The notes beneath the pieces were generated by a model that saw only the letters and a program-made list of their open reading frames with translations, did not search any database and was not told the DNA's origin. The position numbers and the translations under genes were made by a program. DNA of 64,000 bases from Coprinellus micaceus (lineage: Eukaryota; Basidiomycota; Agaricomycetes; Agaricales; Psathyrellaceae), in assembly GCA_951394405.1 (NCBI GenBank), contig OX596334.1, positions 2,852,001 to 2,916,000 of the forward strand. The letters are read 5' to 3'. Of the stretch, positions 12,128 to 24,670 are shown one piece after another (the stretch's first letter is position 1; the number at the start of each line of letters is the position of its first letter).

Positions 12128-12763
12128 TGTAGCAGGGAACTTTTTGGATGGGGGGTGGTGAGAGGTTCGTCACCCTATTTATCCCTGCATAAGCTGAGAA
12201 GGACACGAAGCCAGGACTTCTAGAAGGTAGAAGCCAGCAGAGATAACGGAAATTTTTGAGCTACACGCCTCGCCCTAGGTCACAACTGGTAATTAAAAAG
12301 CATAGGGTGGGGCCAAGATAAGGTCCCCTTGAAGTGGGTGGCAGAGTTTGAGATGTTTGGGTAAGCCTGAAATCTGGTAGCTTAGTGTCGTTGACCAGTA
12401 CTAGAGCTTTGGGACTCAGGACAGCCAGAAGGCACTCCCAGTTGACGATGTGGTTGGTTCAATTCGGTAAATCAACGGTCAAGTTGGGGGAAAACATAGG
12501 GGTCAGAGCGGTCTTCTACATCTTCTCAGAAGAGCTTAGAACCCGATAATAAAATAGGCAACCGCCGGCAACGGTTGGTCGAGCCTACGGGCACCATTTT
12601 GATATTATTAAGACTAGGAGTCGCGCACCGGCATCTCTTGCGTATAAATATCAGCAGCAGGATAGAGCGCAAAATTGGATACAACACGGTAAGTACCACA
12701 GGAATTGAGGTTGAGGAAGGGTGGGTGGAGAGGGGGTGATAATTGAGGCAGGATGGTCACAAA
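12128..12763. other. Intergenic region, promoter side of hydrolase copy 2
   Basis: About 0.64 kb between the start of hydrolase copy 2 and the 3' end of the U2AF gene, both on the minus strand. A TATAAATA sequence near 12642 has no recognisable gene downstream. No other feature seen. Confidence 0.5.
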
Positions 12764-14918
<2,155 letters not shown>

Positions 14919-15020
14919 TGCAGGTGTGTTTTTGGGTTGCTGCGGGCTGGTGACGGTGGGCGTTGAGAGCAAACCTGGGATTGGAACTCCGATCCCACCT
15001 CCACACTTGCAACCACCGCC
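14919..15020. promoter_or_regulatory. Compact bidirectional promoter, U2AF2 / FIS1
   Basis: Only 102 bp separate the start codons of two divergent housekeeping genes, so promoter elements and both 5' UTRs must share this interval. It contains alternating pyrimidine- and purine-rich stretches but no TATA box that I can see. Confidence 0.65.
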
Positions 15021-15709
15021 ATGCCCACGGAACTCCCATACGCCGCCGACGCGGAGGACTCGCTGTCCTACGATGAGCTCGAGGTACAGCACCGGTGACG
15101 TTGTCGGTCGACCGTTATTGACACTGCAGCTTTCCAGGTCCTCCGGTTACAGTACCAGAAAGAACTCAGCCAAGCCCATGTTACGATTCAAACGAAATTC
15201 AATTTTGCCTGGGGACTCGTCAAGAGTCCGATGCGAGACCACCAAGTGGAAGGTGTACGGTTACTACAAGGTATGCATTCGAAGTATTGGAGGACTTCCC
15301 GAGCCCATGAGCTCACCCGCCCCCGCAGAAATCTACCGCGCGGAACCAACCCGCCGACGGGAATGCCTCTACTACCTCGCGCTAGGGCACTATAAGCTTG
15401 GAAACTATGAGGAAGCGAAGAGATTCAACTGTGCGTCTCTCTGCCGGTTGTATATCCCGTCCTACCCGACTGACGCTCTTTAGCCCTACTGATGGAGAAG
15501 GAGCCCGCCAACCTTCAAGCGCAGTCGTTGAACCAGCTGATAGAGAACAAGGTTGCAAGGGGTGCGTGAAGAGACTGCCTTGTTTCTCGTTCATTGCTCA
15601 TCCGAGGGTTTTTGTAGAGGGATACGTCGGAATGGCGATAGCCGGTGGTGCAGCTGCAGTCGGAGCGATCCTCCTTGCGGGTCTCATACGGCGAGCAACC
15701 CGCAAATAA
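15021..15709 (+). CDS. FIS1: Mitochondrial fission protein Fis1
   Basis: Tail-anchored outer-membrane adaptor that recruits the dynamin-type fission machinery to mitochondria and peroxisomes. The spliced product starts [20 protein letters not shown] at 15021. It runs through a TPR-like bundle containing [32 protein letters not shown] and [15 protein letters not shown], typical of Fis1. The last exon encodes a C-terminal membrane anchor ([20 protein letters not shown]) and a short basic tail ending RRATRK, the expected targeting signal. Four introns are seen, with donors near 15082, 15270, 15430 and 15561. The length, about 155 residues, matches the family. The promoter region is shared with U2AF2. 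Confidence 0.95.
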
Positions 15710-16800
15710 CTAAACCCATCGTGTCGTCGCTGACATTGCCTCTTCCGATCCCCCGCCGCCGTCGGATACACCTTCACATCGCCCGACCCGCCAACGCGCC
15801 CACATACTGTACTACCACCTCCAGCCATCGTCCATGACGAGCCATGTCTATTTGGCGGAATCAATACTTGGCGCGGACCCCCTATCCAACATCACCCTCC
15901 TCACAATGTATAAGTCAGGTTGCTATCTATCCATGTTCGTCCCCTGTGCGCCTCGACTTGGAAATGTGTGCCCCTCCTTTGACAATCACCGCAACCTGTT
16001 CAAGGAGATTTGCCCCGAATAAATGCTACTCCAGTCCACCTGAGTCTATGTGCCTACTCACCTCTTTCCCCCGTTGCACTCGCGCCCCCCTGCTAAGGCT
16101 TGGCGCCTACATAGGATCGACACAGCACGGGGCGACAACGTAAGTTGCTTATTCCATGAACTGTTCGGAGTGTTGACCTATTATGGCTCTCATTTAGGTC
16201 TCGATGCATCAAAGCCACTGCGGTGATTTCTCGCCACCTTTGGTGTTCAATCGCCGCCTGAGGGCCGTTCGAAAGATTGGAAGTCTTCCTCGTCGCTGCT
16301 AACGCTATCCCTGTTAGTACCTCAACGTTTCATCTTCGTGATTCAGATGCGAAGTAGTTTGTTGGGTCCAGGCCCGAGGGCAATGAGGAATCCAGCTCGC
16401 CTGAGAAAGACTCGATAGCTCTGGTATGCAAGGTGACCTTGCCCAGGGACCAGCCTTGTGGCAGCTCAGTTGGTTCGGTGACTAACCGGCGAGAGCAAGA
16501 AGTGGAAGACATGAATTCATGTCATCTGCAGCGGCTAGAGCGAGGCCGAGAGACAATCAAGGACATTGCCATGGGGGCTGTAACGCGTTGGTCGCTCTTC
16601 TCCTGAATGGCGAAGTACTTACGCCGATCATACACCCACATCTCACAAATGGGCAGTCTTGGTTAGCTGGCAGGGATCATTTCCTTCCTCACCCCCTCCA
16701 CATCGCTTCTACTCTCCTGTCCCTACTGACTCTTTGCATCTGAGGTCCCTTCCTCGCCCCTTCGTTTCAAATATCTCGCCCTACTCCTCTGGAATCGACG
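15710..16800. other. Intergenic, no gene supported
   Basis: About 1.1 kb between FIS1 and the GH79 gene. Short open frames exist on both strands (such as 16330-16512 minus), but I see no domain or convincing splice pattern. The proximal part should hold the FIS1 3' UTR and the GH79 promoter. Confidence 0.5.
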
Positions 16801-19305
16801 ATGCGTTTTCGCCCACTACGACGGAGCGGATTGGTCCTTATCCTCCTATGGCAATCCCACTCCACTTTGGGCGGTATCACAACCTACGGGCTGATACCTG
16901 CAGCGCAAACTGCGCTCGCTGGTGGCCCGCTACCGACTCTTCCCGCTTACGATCAGACAGTCCTTCAACCGCCAGCTCCCCCTGAGCAACTGGTCAAGAC
17001 GTTAACGTTTGAAGTGCAGAGAGATACGACCAACGTACAGGGCGTGTCGGTGCCACATCAACACGGAGCAGCTTTCTATGGGTTCAGTATTGAGATGTCG
17101 GTTATAGGCCAGACCAGTGAGTACATTACTCCGGGCGGTCGAAGTGTACAGCTTAGTAACTGCCCTCGCACCGTAACTTAGTCGGGAAGAACTCGTGCGT
17201 TAAAACCATGACCCTTTTCAAGTCACTCACGACCCTCTAATCGTTGAGCGTTGAATGCATCCAGGACACACATCTTCCCAGCCTTCCTCAACTTAATGTC
17301 CAATATCTGCGAGCGGGCAGGCTCCGTCCTCATAAGGCTGGGCGGAAATACTCAAGAATACGCGAAGTTCCATGACGGTGTTTTCGAAGACGGGCGTATC
17401 ACTCAGAAAGAGAAATCCGGTACCACCCAAACAGTACGTACCAGCCCGGGGAGGAAGGCAGGCTTGGGAACTGAGCTCAGACTTAGACTGACACGCCAGC
17501 GGTCATGTACACCATCGACCTATTCTACATGTTGGCCAACGTATCGGCCCTGGTCCCGGTGAAGTGGTTCCTAGGTCCGTGATTGTCTTATCTTCCAACT
17601 GGAACTTTGAAGTGATGTCTCGTTCACCATCCTTTTTATCGGAAGCCAGGTTTACCTTTCAACGACACGTCAAGTTTCCACCTCGAGATGGCCGAGTATG
17701 GACAAGCCATCTTGGGAGATAATCTCGTAGCTCTGCAAGCTGGGAACGAACCGGATCTTTATGCAGCGTGAGTTCCTCTTGCATAGCTTTTCCTACCTAA
17801 AACTGAAAGAGAAATCCCCACCGTCTGCTGCTAATACAGGCACGAAAAGAGACTTCCCCCATACCTTCCAGGAAACTTCGTTGACGAGTGGCACGAGCTC
17901 ATGAAAACCGTGGACGACAACCCGAAGGTCACCGTGAAGAACAAATTCGTCGGACCAAGTATCTCAGGTTCGGATCCGATCCAATGGAATCCAGATGCCG
18001 TTTGGGAGACCGGTTTCATCGATACCTTCAAAGACAGGCTCTACGCTCTGACAGTGGAACGGTATGTCACATTTGCAAGGAAATGCCGGCCTTGTGAGGA
18101 TGGCTGCACTGACGATATGCCCACTTCCTTCTCTCCGTGGTGTAGGTATCTGACGCACAACTGTGGAGCGGCCTTTGGCACAGGAGAGGTCGTCAATCCA
18201 CAAGACATCTTTAGCTGGTATCTGAGCCATGAAACCATCCTAAACCTCATCGGCGAGTACCATAGCTCAACAGCGCTCGCTCAACAGGCAGGATTGCCCT
18301 TCATCATGTTTGAAACGAACACCGCCTCATGTGGTGGGTTTGCCGGCATCAGTCAAAGCTATGGAGCTGCATTATGGATTTTGGACTACGGGATGTACAT
18401 GGCGTATTCGAACTTCTCGAACGCCCTGCTGCACATCGGTGGGCAGAATGTGTTCTATAACCCATGGGTCGGTGAGTACCCGACCGTAACCGCGCCATCC
18501 CTGGACACTAACGCTGATCAGCACCACCAACGAATCAATCAACTTTCCATGAATGGACCGTCGGGACCGTCTTCTATTCCGCCCTCATCATGGCAGAGGT
18601 GTTCGGAAAATCCAACGCTGGACGTGTTCTGCAGCTGGAATCAGGATCGGTCTTCACACCTGCGTACGCGATCTACGACGGGACCGCTTTAAGCAAGTTC
18701 GCGTTGTTCAATTATGTCAACGATGCCACAGGGACGAGTGACATCATCGTGAGCTTAAGTGTAGCCGGCAGCGGTGTCCCACAGAGCGTCAAGGTGAAGT
18801 ACCTCTCGGCCGACACTGTCCAAAGTAAAACGAACATTACGTGGGCAGGCCAGGTGCGTGTCGATTCGTCGCCCTTCTACTCCCTTAGACTGACGAAACG
18901 CCGACATAGACATTCGGGAACAACTTCGAAGCTGATGGGCGCCTCAAAGGAGCTCCCAATATCACAACAATATCCTGCGACGCTAGTGCGAATGTTTGTC
19001 GGATCCCTCTACGCGCCCCATCCTTCGCTCTGGTCTTTATGGACTCTGCATCCCCTGAAGTCGGACAAGCGACGGCTACATACTCAACCACTGCATACAC
19101 CAGGCGGCACAACACGCTAAAGATCGACCCAACAGCGCTCGCCGTGAGCAATGGTCATTCAGGGAAGGATAGGCTGAAAATGGGGAGCACGAGTCCTGGA
19201 TCTGTAGTCGCACCAAATGGTGCTCCTCCACATCCGAGTATGCAGGGAGTTTCTATACTCCTGGCTATGTGCACCATCGCCGCCGGTTGGGCGTTCATAG
19301 GGTAG
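16801..19305 (+). CDS. GH79-family beta-glucuronidase, secreted, possibly GPI-anchored
   Basis: Glycoside hydrolase that removes (4-O-methyl-)glucuronic acid from glycans such as arabinogalactan proteins. Exon 1 begins with a signal peptide (MRFRPLRRSGLVLILLW...). The (beta/alpha)8 domain follows: AFYGFSIEMSV, RAGSVLIRLGGNTQEY, then LQAGNEPDLY with the likely acid/base Glu of the NEP motif near 17750. LPFIMFETNTASCGG near 18295-18340 carries the likely nucleophile Glu. The C-terminal part from about 18540 reads as the beta-sandwich GH79 C-terminal domain. At least seven short introns have consistent borders (for example 17116-17181 region, 17563-17650, 18062-18146). The extreme C-terminus has a Ser/Pro-rich spacer and a hydrophobic end (GVSILLAMCTIAAGWAFIG), which suggests a GPI-attachment signal. 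Confidence 0.88.
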
Positions 19306-19968
19306 CAGTCGGGGTCTAGTATAACATGTATACATATTTCTCTTTATCCCACTTGCCTTTGATCTTCATAACGGGGCAACTTCCGACCTGCCCGACTTGG
19401 AACCTGTATTCCACTGTGGTCACGTGAGCAAACTACACCCAAAACGGACTAGCCATACTGTGCCGATCATGCCGAGGCCGGGCAACCTGCAGCGCACAGG
19501 GCCTACTAGTACACGCATTGCCCTTGAAAGTTCGAGCGGTCTGAGGTTATTAAGTTTTTAGAATCAAAAACTCGAGTTTACGTTGGCGTGGAGCTAACAG
19601 GTAAAGGCCGTGTCCCCCCAACCGTCGAAGGATCCCAGAAGTGAGTTAAGGTCACGGTGCACTGGGTGACGCAAACCTTCCGACTCGCCAACGCGCAATC
19701 ATCCAGGTTAGAAACAACTATTAGTATAATAATCTTCTTGCGCTGATTCTGACATAAGCACTTTTCCCCACTTTCCTACCTTCTTGTATATTCACACAGT
19801 GGCGGTTACACCAGAGGTTCACATTAGCATAGGGCTACAAAAGACAATCCAATGGCAGTTATATGTTGACTGAGGTAGGCAAGGGAAAGCAGGTGGAAGT
19901 AAGTTGAGGAGATACAATCCAAATGCGATCAAAGTCAGCCTCCGACCGACTTGGAGGTCAACGGTAGC
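19306..19968. other. Convergent intergenic region, no gene supported
   Basis: About 0.66 kb between the 3' ends of the GH79 gene and the DUF5648 gene. It should contain both terminators; no structured element or coding region stands out. Confidence 0.55.
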
Positions 19969-20531
19969 TTAGAAGGGGTAAATATAAGCAGCAATTCCTT
20001 CCTTCTGGAATCCAGCGTTTGCCACCGCATTATCGGCTTCGGAGGCGCTCACCGTGTAGAAGTGATCCCCCCAATCACTCCTTAAGAGCCTGTACAACGG
20101 CATCCCACCGCTCTTGCCATCCGTGAACACCCACCCAGAAACCCCTTCGTCGACGTATGGAAGCTTGTCAGTCGCGTTATCCCGCTCTTTCGCATCCGTT
20201 GTATAGAAGTGGTCTCCCTTCTGGGGCCAGTAAAGTCGGTACAGAGGGACCGTACGCGGTTCGTAGCAGGGGAATATATATCCTGCGAAACCTTCTTCGG
20301 TGTAGCCAATGGTAAGGGAGTTCTTGTGCTCGGCGAGGTCGGTAGTGTAAAAGTGGTCGTGCCCGTTGAAAGAACGGTAGAAGGGGATGGCGTGTCCTGG
20401 GTTTGCGCTAATTTGTCCCTGAATAATACATCAGTCATCAGCTGAACGTTTGGGCTCGGCCCAGGACAAACCTGGAGACACGCGGTCGCCATTTCGCAAG
20501 CTGAAGCAGCTTGAGGAGCAGAGTCAGTCAT
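19969..20531 (-). CDS. DUF5648 repeat protein
   Basis: Small protein of three tandem blades with the DUF5648 signature HFYTTD and PLYR. Exon 1 (MTDSAPQAASACEMATACLQ) ends at a CAG|GTTTGT donor and an intron of about 50 nt precedes GQISANPGHAIPFYRSFNG. The blades carry GHDHFYTTD, KGDHFYTTDAKE and WGDHFYTVSASE. Each is followed by a Gly-rich strand ending in an aromatic tail, the last being GIAAYIYPF before the stop at 19969. There is no obvious signal peptide. DUF5648 domains occur in bacteria and fungi as beta-rich repeats, sometimes attached to peptidases or lectin-like proteins; here the protein is essentially only the repeat. A broken copy of this gene lies at 26389-26644 on the other strand. 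Confidence 0.85.
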
Positions 20532-21666
20532 GGTTGCAGTCGCTGGAGTGCACTTGTGTCTTTAGGTGGGAGGTAAGAATGGCGCTCAAGGGTTTGTGAG
20601 GCTGGCTTAGTTTTAACATTCGCTAAACACTTCTATGGCCAGTCACGAGGCCTGCATATCCCAACTATCATCGAACCCCTTACTCTTCATTTCGCTGTTT
20701 TTAACCATGCCAGGTCTCAAGCTTCTTCCGTCCGCAGGGGGAAGCTTTGGGAAGCAAACCTTGCTCAACACCCGGACAGTAGGGGGTTTCGAGGTATCTT
20801 TGTACCTCCCAGCACCCCGAGATGGCAACCTCTCGTGAAAGCTGACCGGTGACCGCCCACATGAGTGCCCAGAGCACTCCGGTACAATTCCTCTCGAGGG
20901 TAACTAATATCCGCCGCCGCTAAGGTTAGTATGAGGCAGCCGTGGATGGGTGTTCCAAGCCCTTCTCCACCTAAGTCGATGAGTGACGTCTGGAACTTGG
21001 ACATCGGAAGTCTCGTACGCCTGTTCCCGCGTCGGGGGTGGTAACGGCACTCCACATCACTTGGTTGTTCCCCCACTGCTACGTAGCAGGGGCTGGGCTG
21101 ACAAGGTGGAGTAATAAACGTGCTTCCGCCGATGGGAGGAGGTAAAGGATGGTGCTTGTGGGAGATGGGGACGCCCAAGTCATCGTGAAGGCAGGGCAGT
21201 GGACTTATACATATGTTGGGGACCTCCGCCGATGCAAGGGACAGTCCACCGTGACCTTATGATCACTCGGTACATAGCTGAGATAGACAGGCATCGAAGG
21301 ACCGAAATGAGGAAGTTTGGCTGACAGCGGAGAAGGCCATACATATCTCGGGAACCCAAGAGAAAGGAAGTCAGAAAGGATGAGTCAGAATTGGTATAAC
21401 TTATCTACAATAGGTACGAGATATGTCCCATGAGTCCGTGTCGGGTGCGTAGGGTATGGCAAGTTATCACGACCGTGACACGACCGAGTGTCATGTGGTT
21501 GGCTTGCGTTGGTTCGTTAGTGGCGACACATGAACCGTAGTGGTACAGGCGTCCGTGTGAATGTATGTGTTGTCAGAGTGGTAATCGGCGCGTCGTGAAT
21601 TGTGCGTCTAGTGAGCGTCTACAGAGGCTATCGCGTGGGGAGGAAAGTAGCTGGGGGAGGTCAAGG
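20532..21666. other. Intergenic, no gene supported
   Basis: About 1.1 kb. A 14-bp perfect palindrome, CTGCTACGTAGCAG, lies at 21076-21089. No coding region is supported on either strand. Confidence 0.5.
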
Positions 21667-23123
21667 CTAGTTAGCCCCCAGGGCTTCCACAAGGCAAGGG
21701 ATCGACTCACCAGCTTGGGCATCCATTTCTTCTTTGGTTAACTGGTGGTATATGGATCAATTGACGCGCCTGAGGGATCGATGTGAGATACTATCACGCA
21801 CCTTGAAGGCAAAGATACCCAGTAAGCAAAATCCTCCCAAGCATATTAGCTGGAAGAGTATCCAGAACGTTGCCCAAACTGCGATTCGGATAAGTATGCT
21901 GCAACCTGGATGGAGGACAGAAGCAGTCAAATACGTACCATGACCGGGTATCCGGGGGAATAGAATCGCGAATTGTGTGGCGTCCGAGTCGTTTGTTTTG
22001 TGGAAGAATCTATCGTCTGCTACGTCCCCTGCCACCGTAAAAGCCGGCGTTAGCGCAATGCACTCCATTGTTGTGGGAACCGTTGGTGTCGTTCGATTGG
22101 AGACTTACAGACTACGAACAGAATACTGGGCAGCATCCCCATCCCGTCAGCCGAGGGCAACGGAGTGAAGAAATGTACGCACTTCATTACCCCGATGAAA
22201 AGGCAGTACCACCGGAGTGCTTGTCTGAAACGAAGGAAACAGCCTCAGGAATGGAAACTCCGAGGAAGGTTGACGGCGCAAAAACTAACGCATGATCGAT
22301 GAACCAGAACCCAATGAGCATGGCCTCGTACCCAACCGTCAGAACTATTGTCCTGAATTCACATCATCGGGGACGAAGTTGTCAGCAACAACCCACAACT
22401 GTAGAGGATTTACACTCACAATTTGTCACGAACAAGAACCAGTGGTATAACCAGCCCAACACCCAGAATGAAACTCAAGATCTTGGCTACGAGGGTGTCC
22501 CAGCCTGCTATTAGAAACGCCCCTCCGAGCAGTGTTGACCCGATGTATCCGGCGGACAAGGTGAACCACGGGCTTCCCCCTTCGACGATCGTTGCGCCTC
22601 CAACGTGCGGGTCTATCGTGACTTTGAGTATTCGGCCACCGGATAGGATTGCCTAGAGATCGTTGGCTATAATTCAGTAACTAGTTGAAGTGGATCGCGA
22701 CGCCACCTGGACTGGAGGAACTCGTGCGTACCGCGGTTACGTGACAGAGCTCGTGCCAACCGATTGTGAAGAGTTTAAGTGGGTTTATGAGATTGCGGAC
22801 TACTGGGACGTTCCAGAAGCCAAAGATTATGACCGACATGGCAATGATCTTGTGAATGCGAAGCAGCGCGCATGAAGCGGAGGGCCGGGGAGGGAGTGCC
22901 GTCGGTTTGTCGTTCTTTTACAGCGAACGTATAGCTGTGACGCACCACATATAGTACGACGACCTATGCCATAGTGAAGGCGTCAGCCGGAGACCACCTA
23001 ATCTATGGCTAACGTACCTGGTCACTCGTAGGCGTCAATGGAGGGTTCGCCATCTGTGAAGCTGAAAGCGTCGGTACAGGCGAGGCTACTGGTGGTCTGT
23101 AGGGCGTCGCGGTTGAAGCCATC
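21667..23123 (-). CDS. Peptidase M50B-like membrane metalloprotease
   Basis: Multi-exon gene for an intramembrane M50B-like protein (zinc site-2-protease relatives). Exon 1 (ATG 23123) gives a Pro/Ser/Thr-rich cytosolic start, MASTATPYRPPVASPVP.... The next exon carries a first membrane span and LFTIGWHELCH, whose HELCH at 22755-22741 is the HExxH zinc motif. Then come QAILSGGRILKVTIDP, which holds the conserved Gly-Gly segment, and several hydrophobic spans (WFTLSAGYIGSTLLGGAFLI; LGVGLVIPLVLV). A later block, WDVADDRFFHKTNDSDATQFA, is characteristic of the fungal family. A 17-nt exon (near 22125-22109) is needed to join GVM to this block in frame. The C-terminal exon is uncertain: two acceptors give different tails, so the end at 21667 is approximate. 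No catalytic partner Asp was verified. Confidence 0.8.
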
Positions 23124-23784
23124 ACGGCTCCTCAAGCCAATATATTGTACGACCTGAAGGCAACGTGTTCTGCCTGCGCTTTGTGGTTCCGGGGAGCGTG
23201 AACGTGAAGCTTGGCAAGCAAATGAACTGCCGAGCCACAAAAACCACTATGTCCGGACCGCGTTTGAGCTGTGACTCTGGTCGATCAGGACAATATATTC
23301 GCTATGAATCCAATCTGGCAATTACAAGTCATCCAGTGTTGTTCCTTGGAGAACTGACCCAACCATTTCACTCACCGAGACCGTTCCTGTGCTCCTGCTC
23401 AACCGCGTCAAATGCTTCGATCGCGGGCGCTGCCACCGTCCTCGCTGCAACGAAACACCACCGCCAAGGTGCGCGCTAGAGAATGAATCCGTGGTGATCC
23501 CCACGCCCCGCCTCGTGGTGTGCGTAGGGTACTGGGTCAAGAATTGAATGAAGCAACAAGTCGAACCGCACAACGGTGCAGTGTGGCCCCAATCGGAAAG
23601 GCGCCGAGGGAACGCCTCACCACGTGAGTAATAACACGTGCAGGCGTGCCTCAATTAAGCTTCGCGCTTGCCTCTCAGTTGCAGGGTATATGGTTCTTGT
23701 AAGGTTGATTAAAGTTCCAGAGAGTAGGGTATGTCATGTCGTGGAGTGTTCTTGGGAGAAGGATCGACCTCGGGCCTCCCTGAA
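23124..23784. other. Divergent intergenic region
   Basis: About 0.66 kb upstream of both the M50B-like gene (minus) and the histone-like gene (plus). Short frames on both strands lack support. Confidence 0.5.
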
Positions 23785-23792
23785 TATAAAAG
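23785..23792 (+). promoter_or_regulatory. TATA box of the histone H2A-like gene
   Basis: TATAAAAG, 79 bp upstream of the ATG at 23871. The position and match are good for a fungal TATA promoter and support the chosen start. Confidence 0.55.
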
Positions 23793-23870
23793 GACCCTCA
23801 AAAACCCGGTTTGCCCCACTGCGAAAATCTGACCACCCAACTTACTGACTGACAACGCAAGCGAACCGAA

Positions 23871-24505
23871 ATGGTGAGGTTGCGCGATGAGGCCATGTAT
23901 AAGGGCCACCACACTGACTTATTTATCATGCAACGCAGGGTCCAGGCAAATCGTGAGCAGACCTGCTCCAGTGCCGATTCCTCGTTACTCACACTTTGCA
24001 GAGGGAAAGGAAAGGCGGCTATGCAGTTAATTACCGCCAGAAGGAGTGCCCCTAGAACGACGCTCTCAGCAAAAGCTGGTCTCGTCTTCCCTGCAGCGCG
24101 CCTCCTCCGAAAACTGAAAAAAGGATCAACCACAAAACAGCGAGTTTCGCCATCCTCAGCAGGTGAGTCTGTCCTAACACAGACTCTCATACTAATTTAT
24201 GATCACTCACTTGCTTTTCATCAGTCTACCTTGCAGCTGTCCTCGAATACCTCATCGCAGAACTTCTGGAATTATCAGGAAATGCAGCTCGGCAGGTGGG
24301 CAAGGTTCGGATCACACCTCGATATCTTTTACTGGCAATTGGCAATGACAATGAGTGTGTAACTCGTTTACACTCTGCGCCTTGTGTGCTTTTAGCTGAC
24401 AAAGGGACTCTCAGATTACTCCTGTTGTTGCCACCCCAGCACATTATCATCGCACAAGGGGGCACTAGTCAGTCCCATTTCGAGTTCTCTCAACAACCCG
24501 GTTAA
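23871..24505 (+). CDS. Highly divergent histone H2A-fold protein
   Basis: Five exons join in one frame: ATG alone (23871-23873), a 14-nt exon (23939-23952), 24002-24162, 24225-24356 and 24396-24505. All borders are GT-AG and the total is 420 nt, 139 residues. The start [14 protein letters not shown] is a basic tail as in H2A. Then come [20 protein letters not shown] (H2A helix 1), [19 protein letters not shown] (helix 2), [20 protein letters not shown] (helix 3) and GNDNE. After an insertion, IIIAQGG matches the H2A docking segment. The acidic-patch glutamates of helix 2 are kept, but the usual NDEE is NDNE. ITPR is H2A.Z-like while IAQGG and ND are canonical-like. The fourth intron (39 nt) is in frame and open, so it may be retained (152 residues). 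Likely nuclear; it may be a fast-evolving variant, an expressed relic or a specialised stage-specific histone. No H2B lies nearby. Confidence 0.78.
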
Positions 24506-24670
24506 CATGGTTCTTAGTGCCGTTCATACATCAAGAGCTTCTCGCCCACCCCAGGACCTATGGCGTCGCTTAGGGAAGGAAGTGTGGTGATTAGGAAAAC
24601 CCACTTGTCAGGCAATGAAGAGCATGGACGAATGGGGTGTCATTAGATGAATCAGTAATGTAACAGTAAA

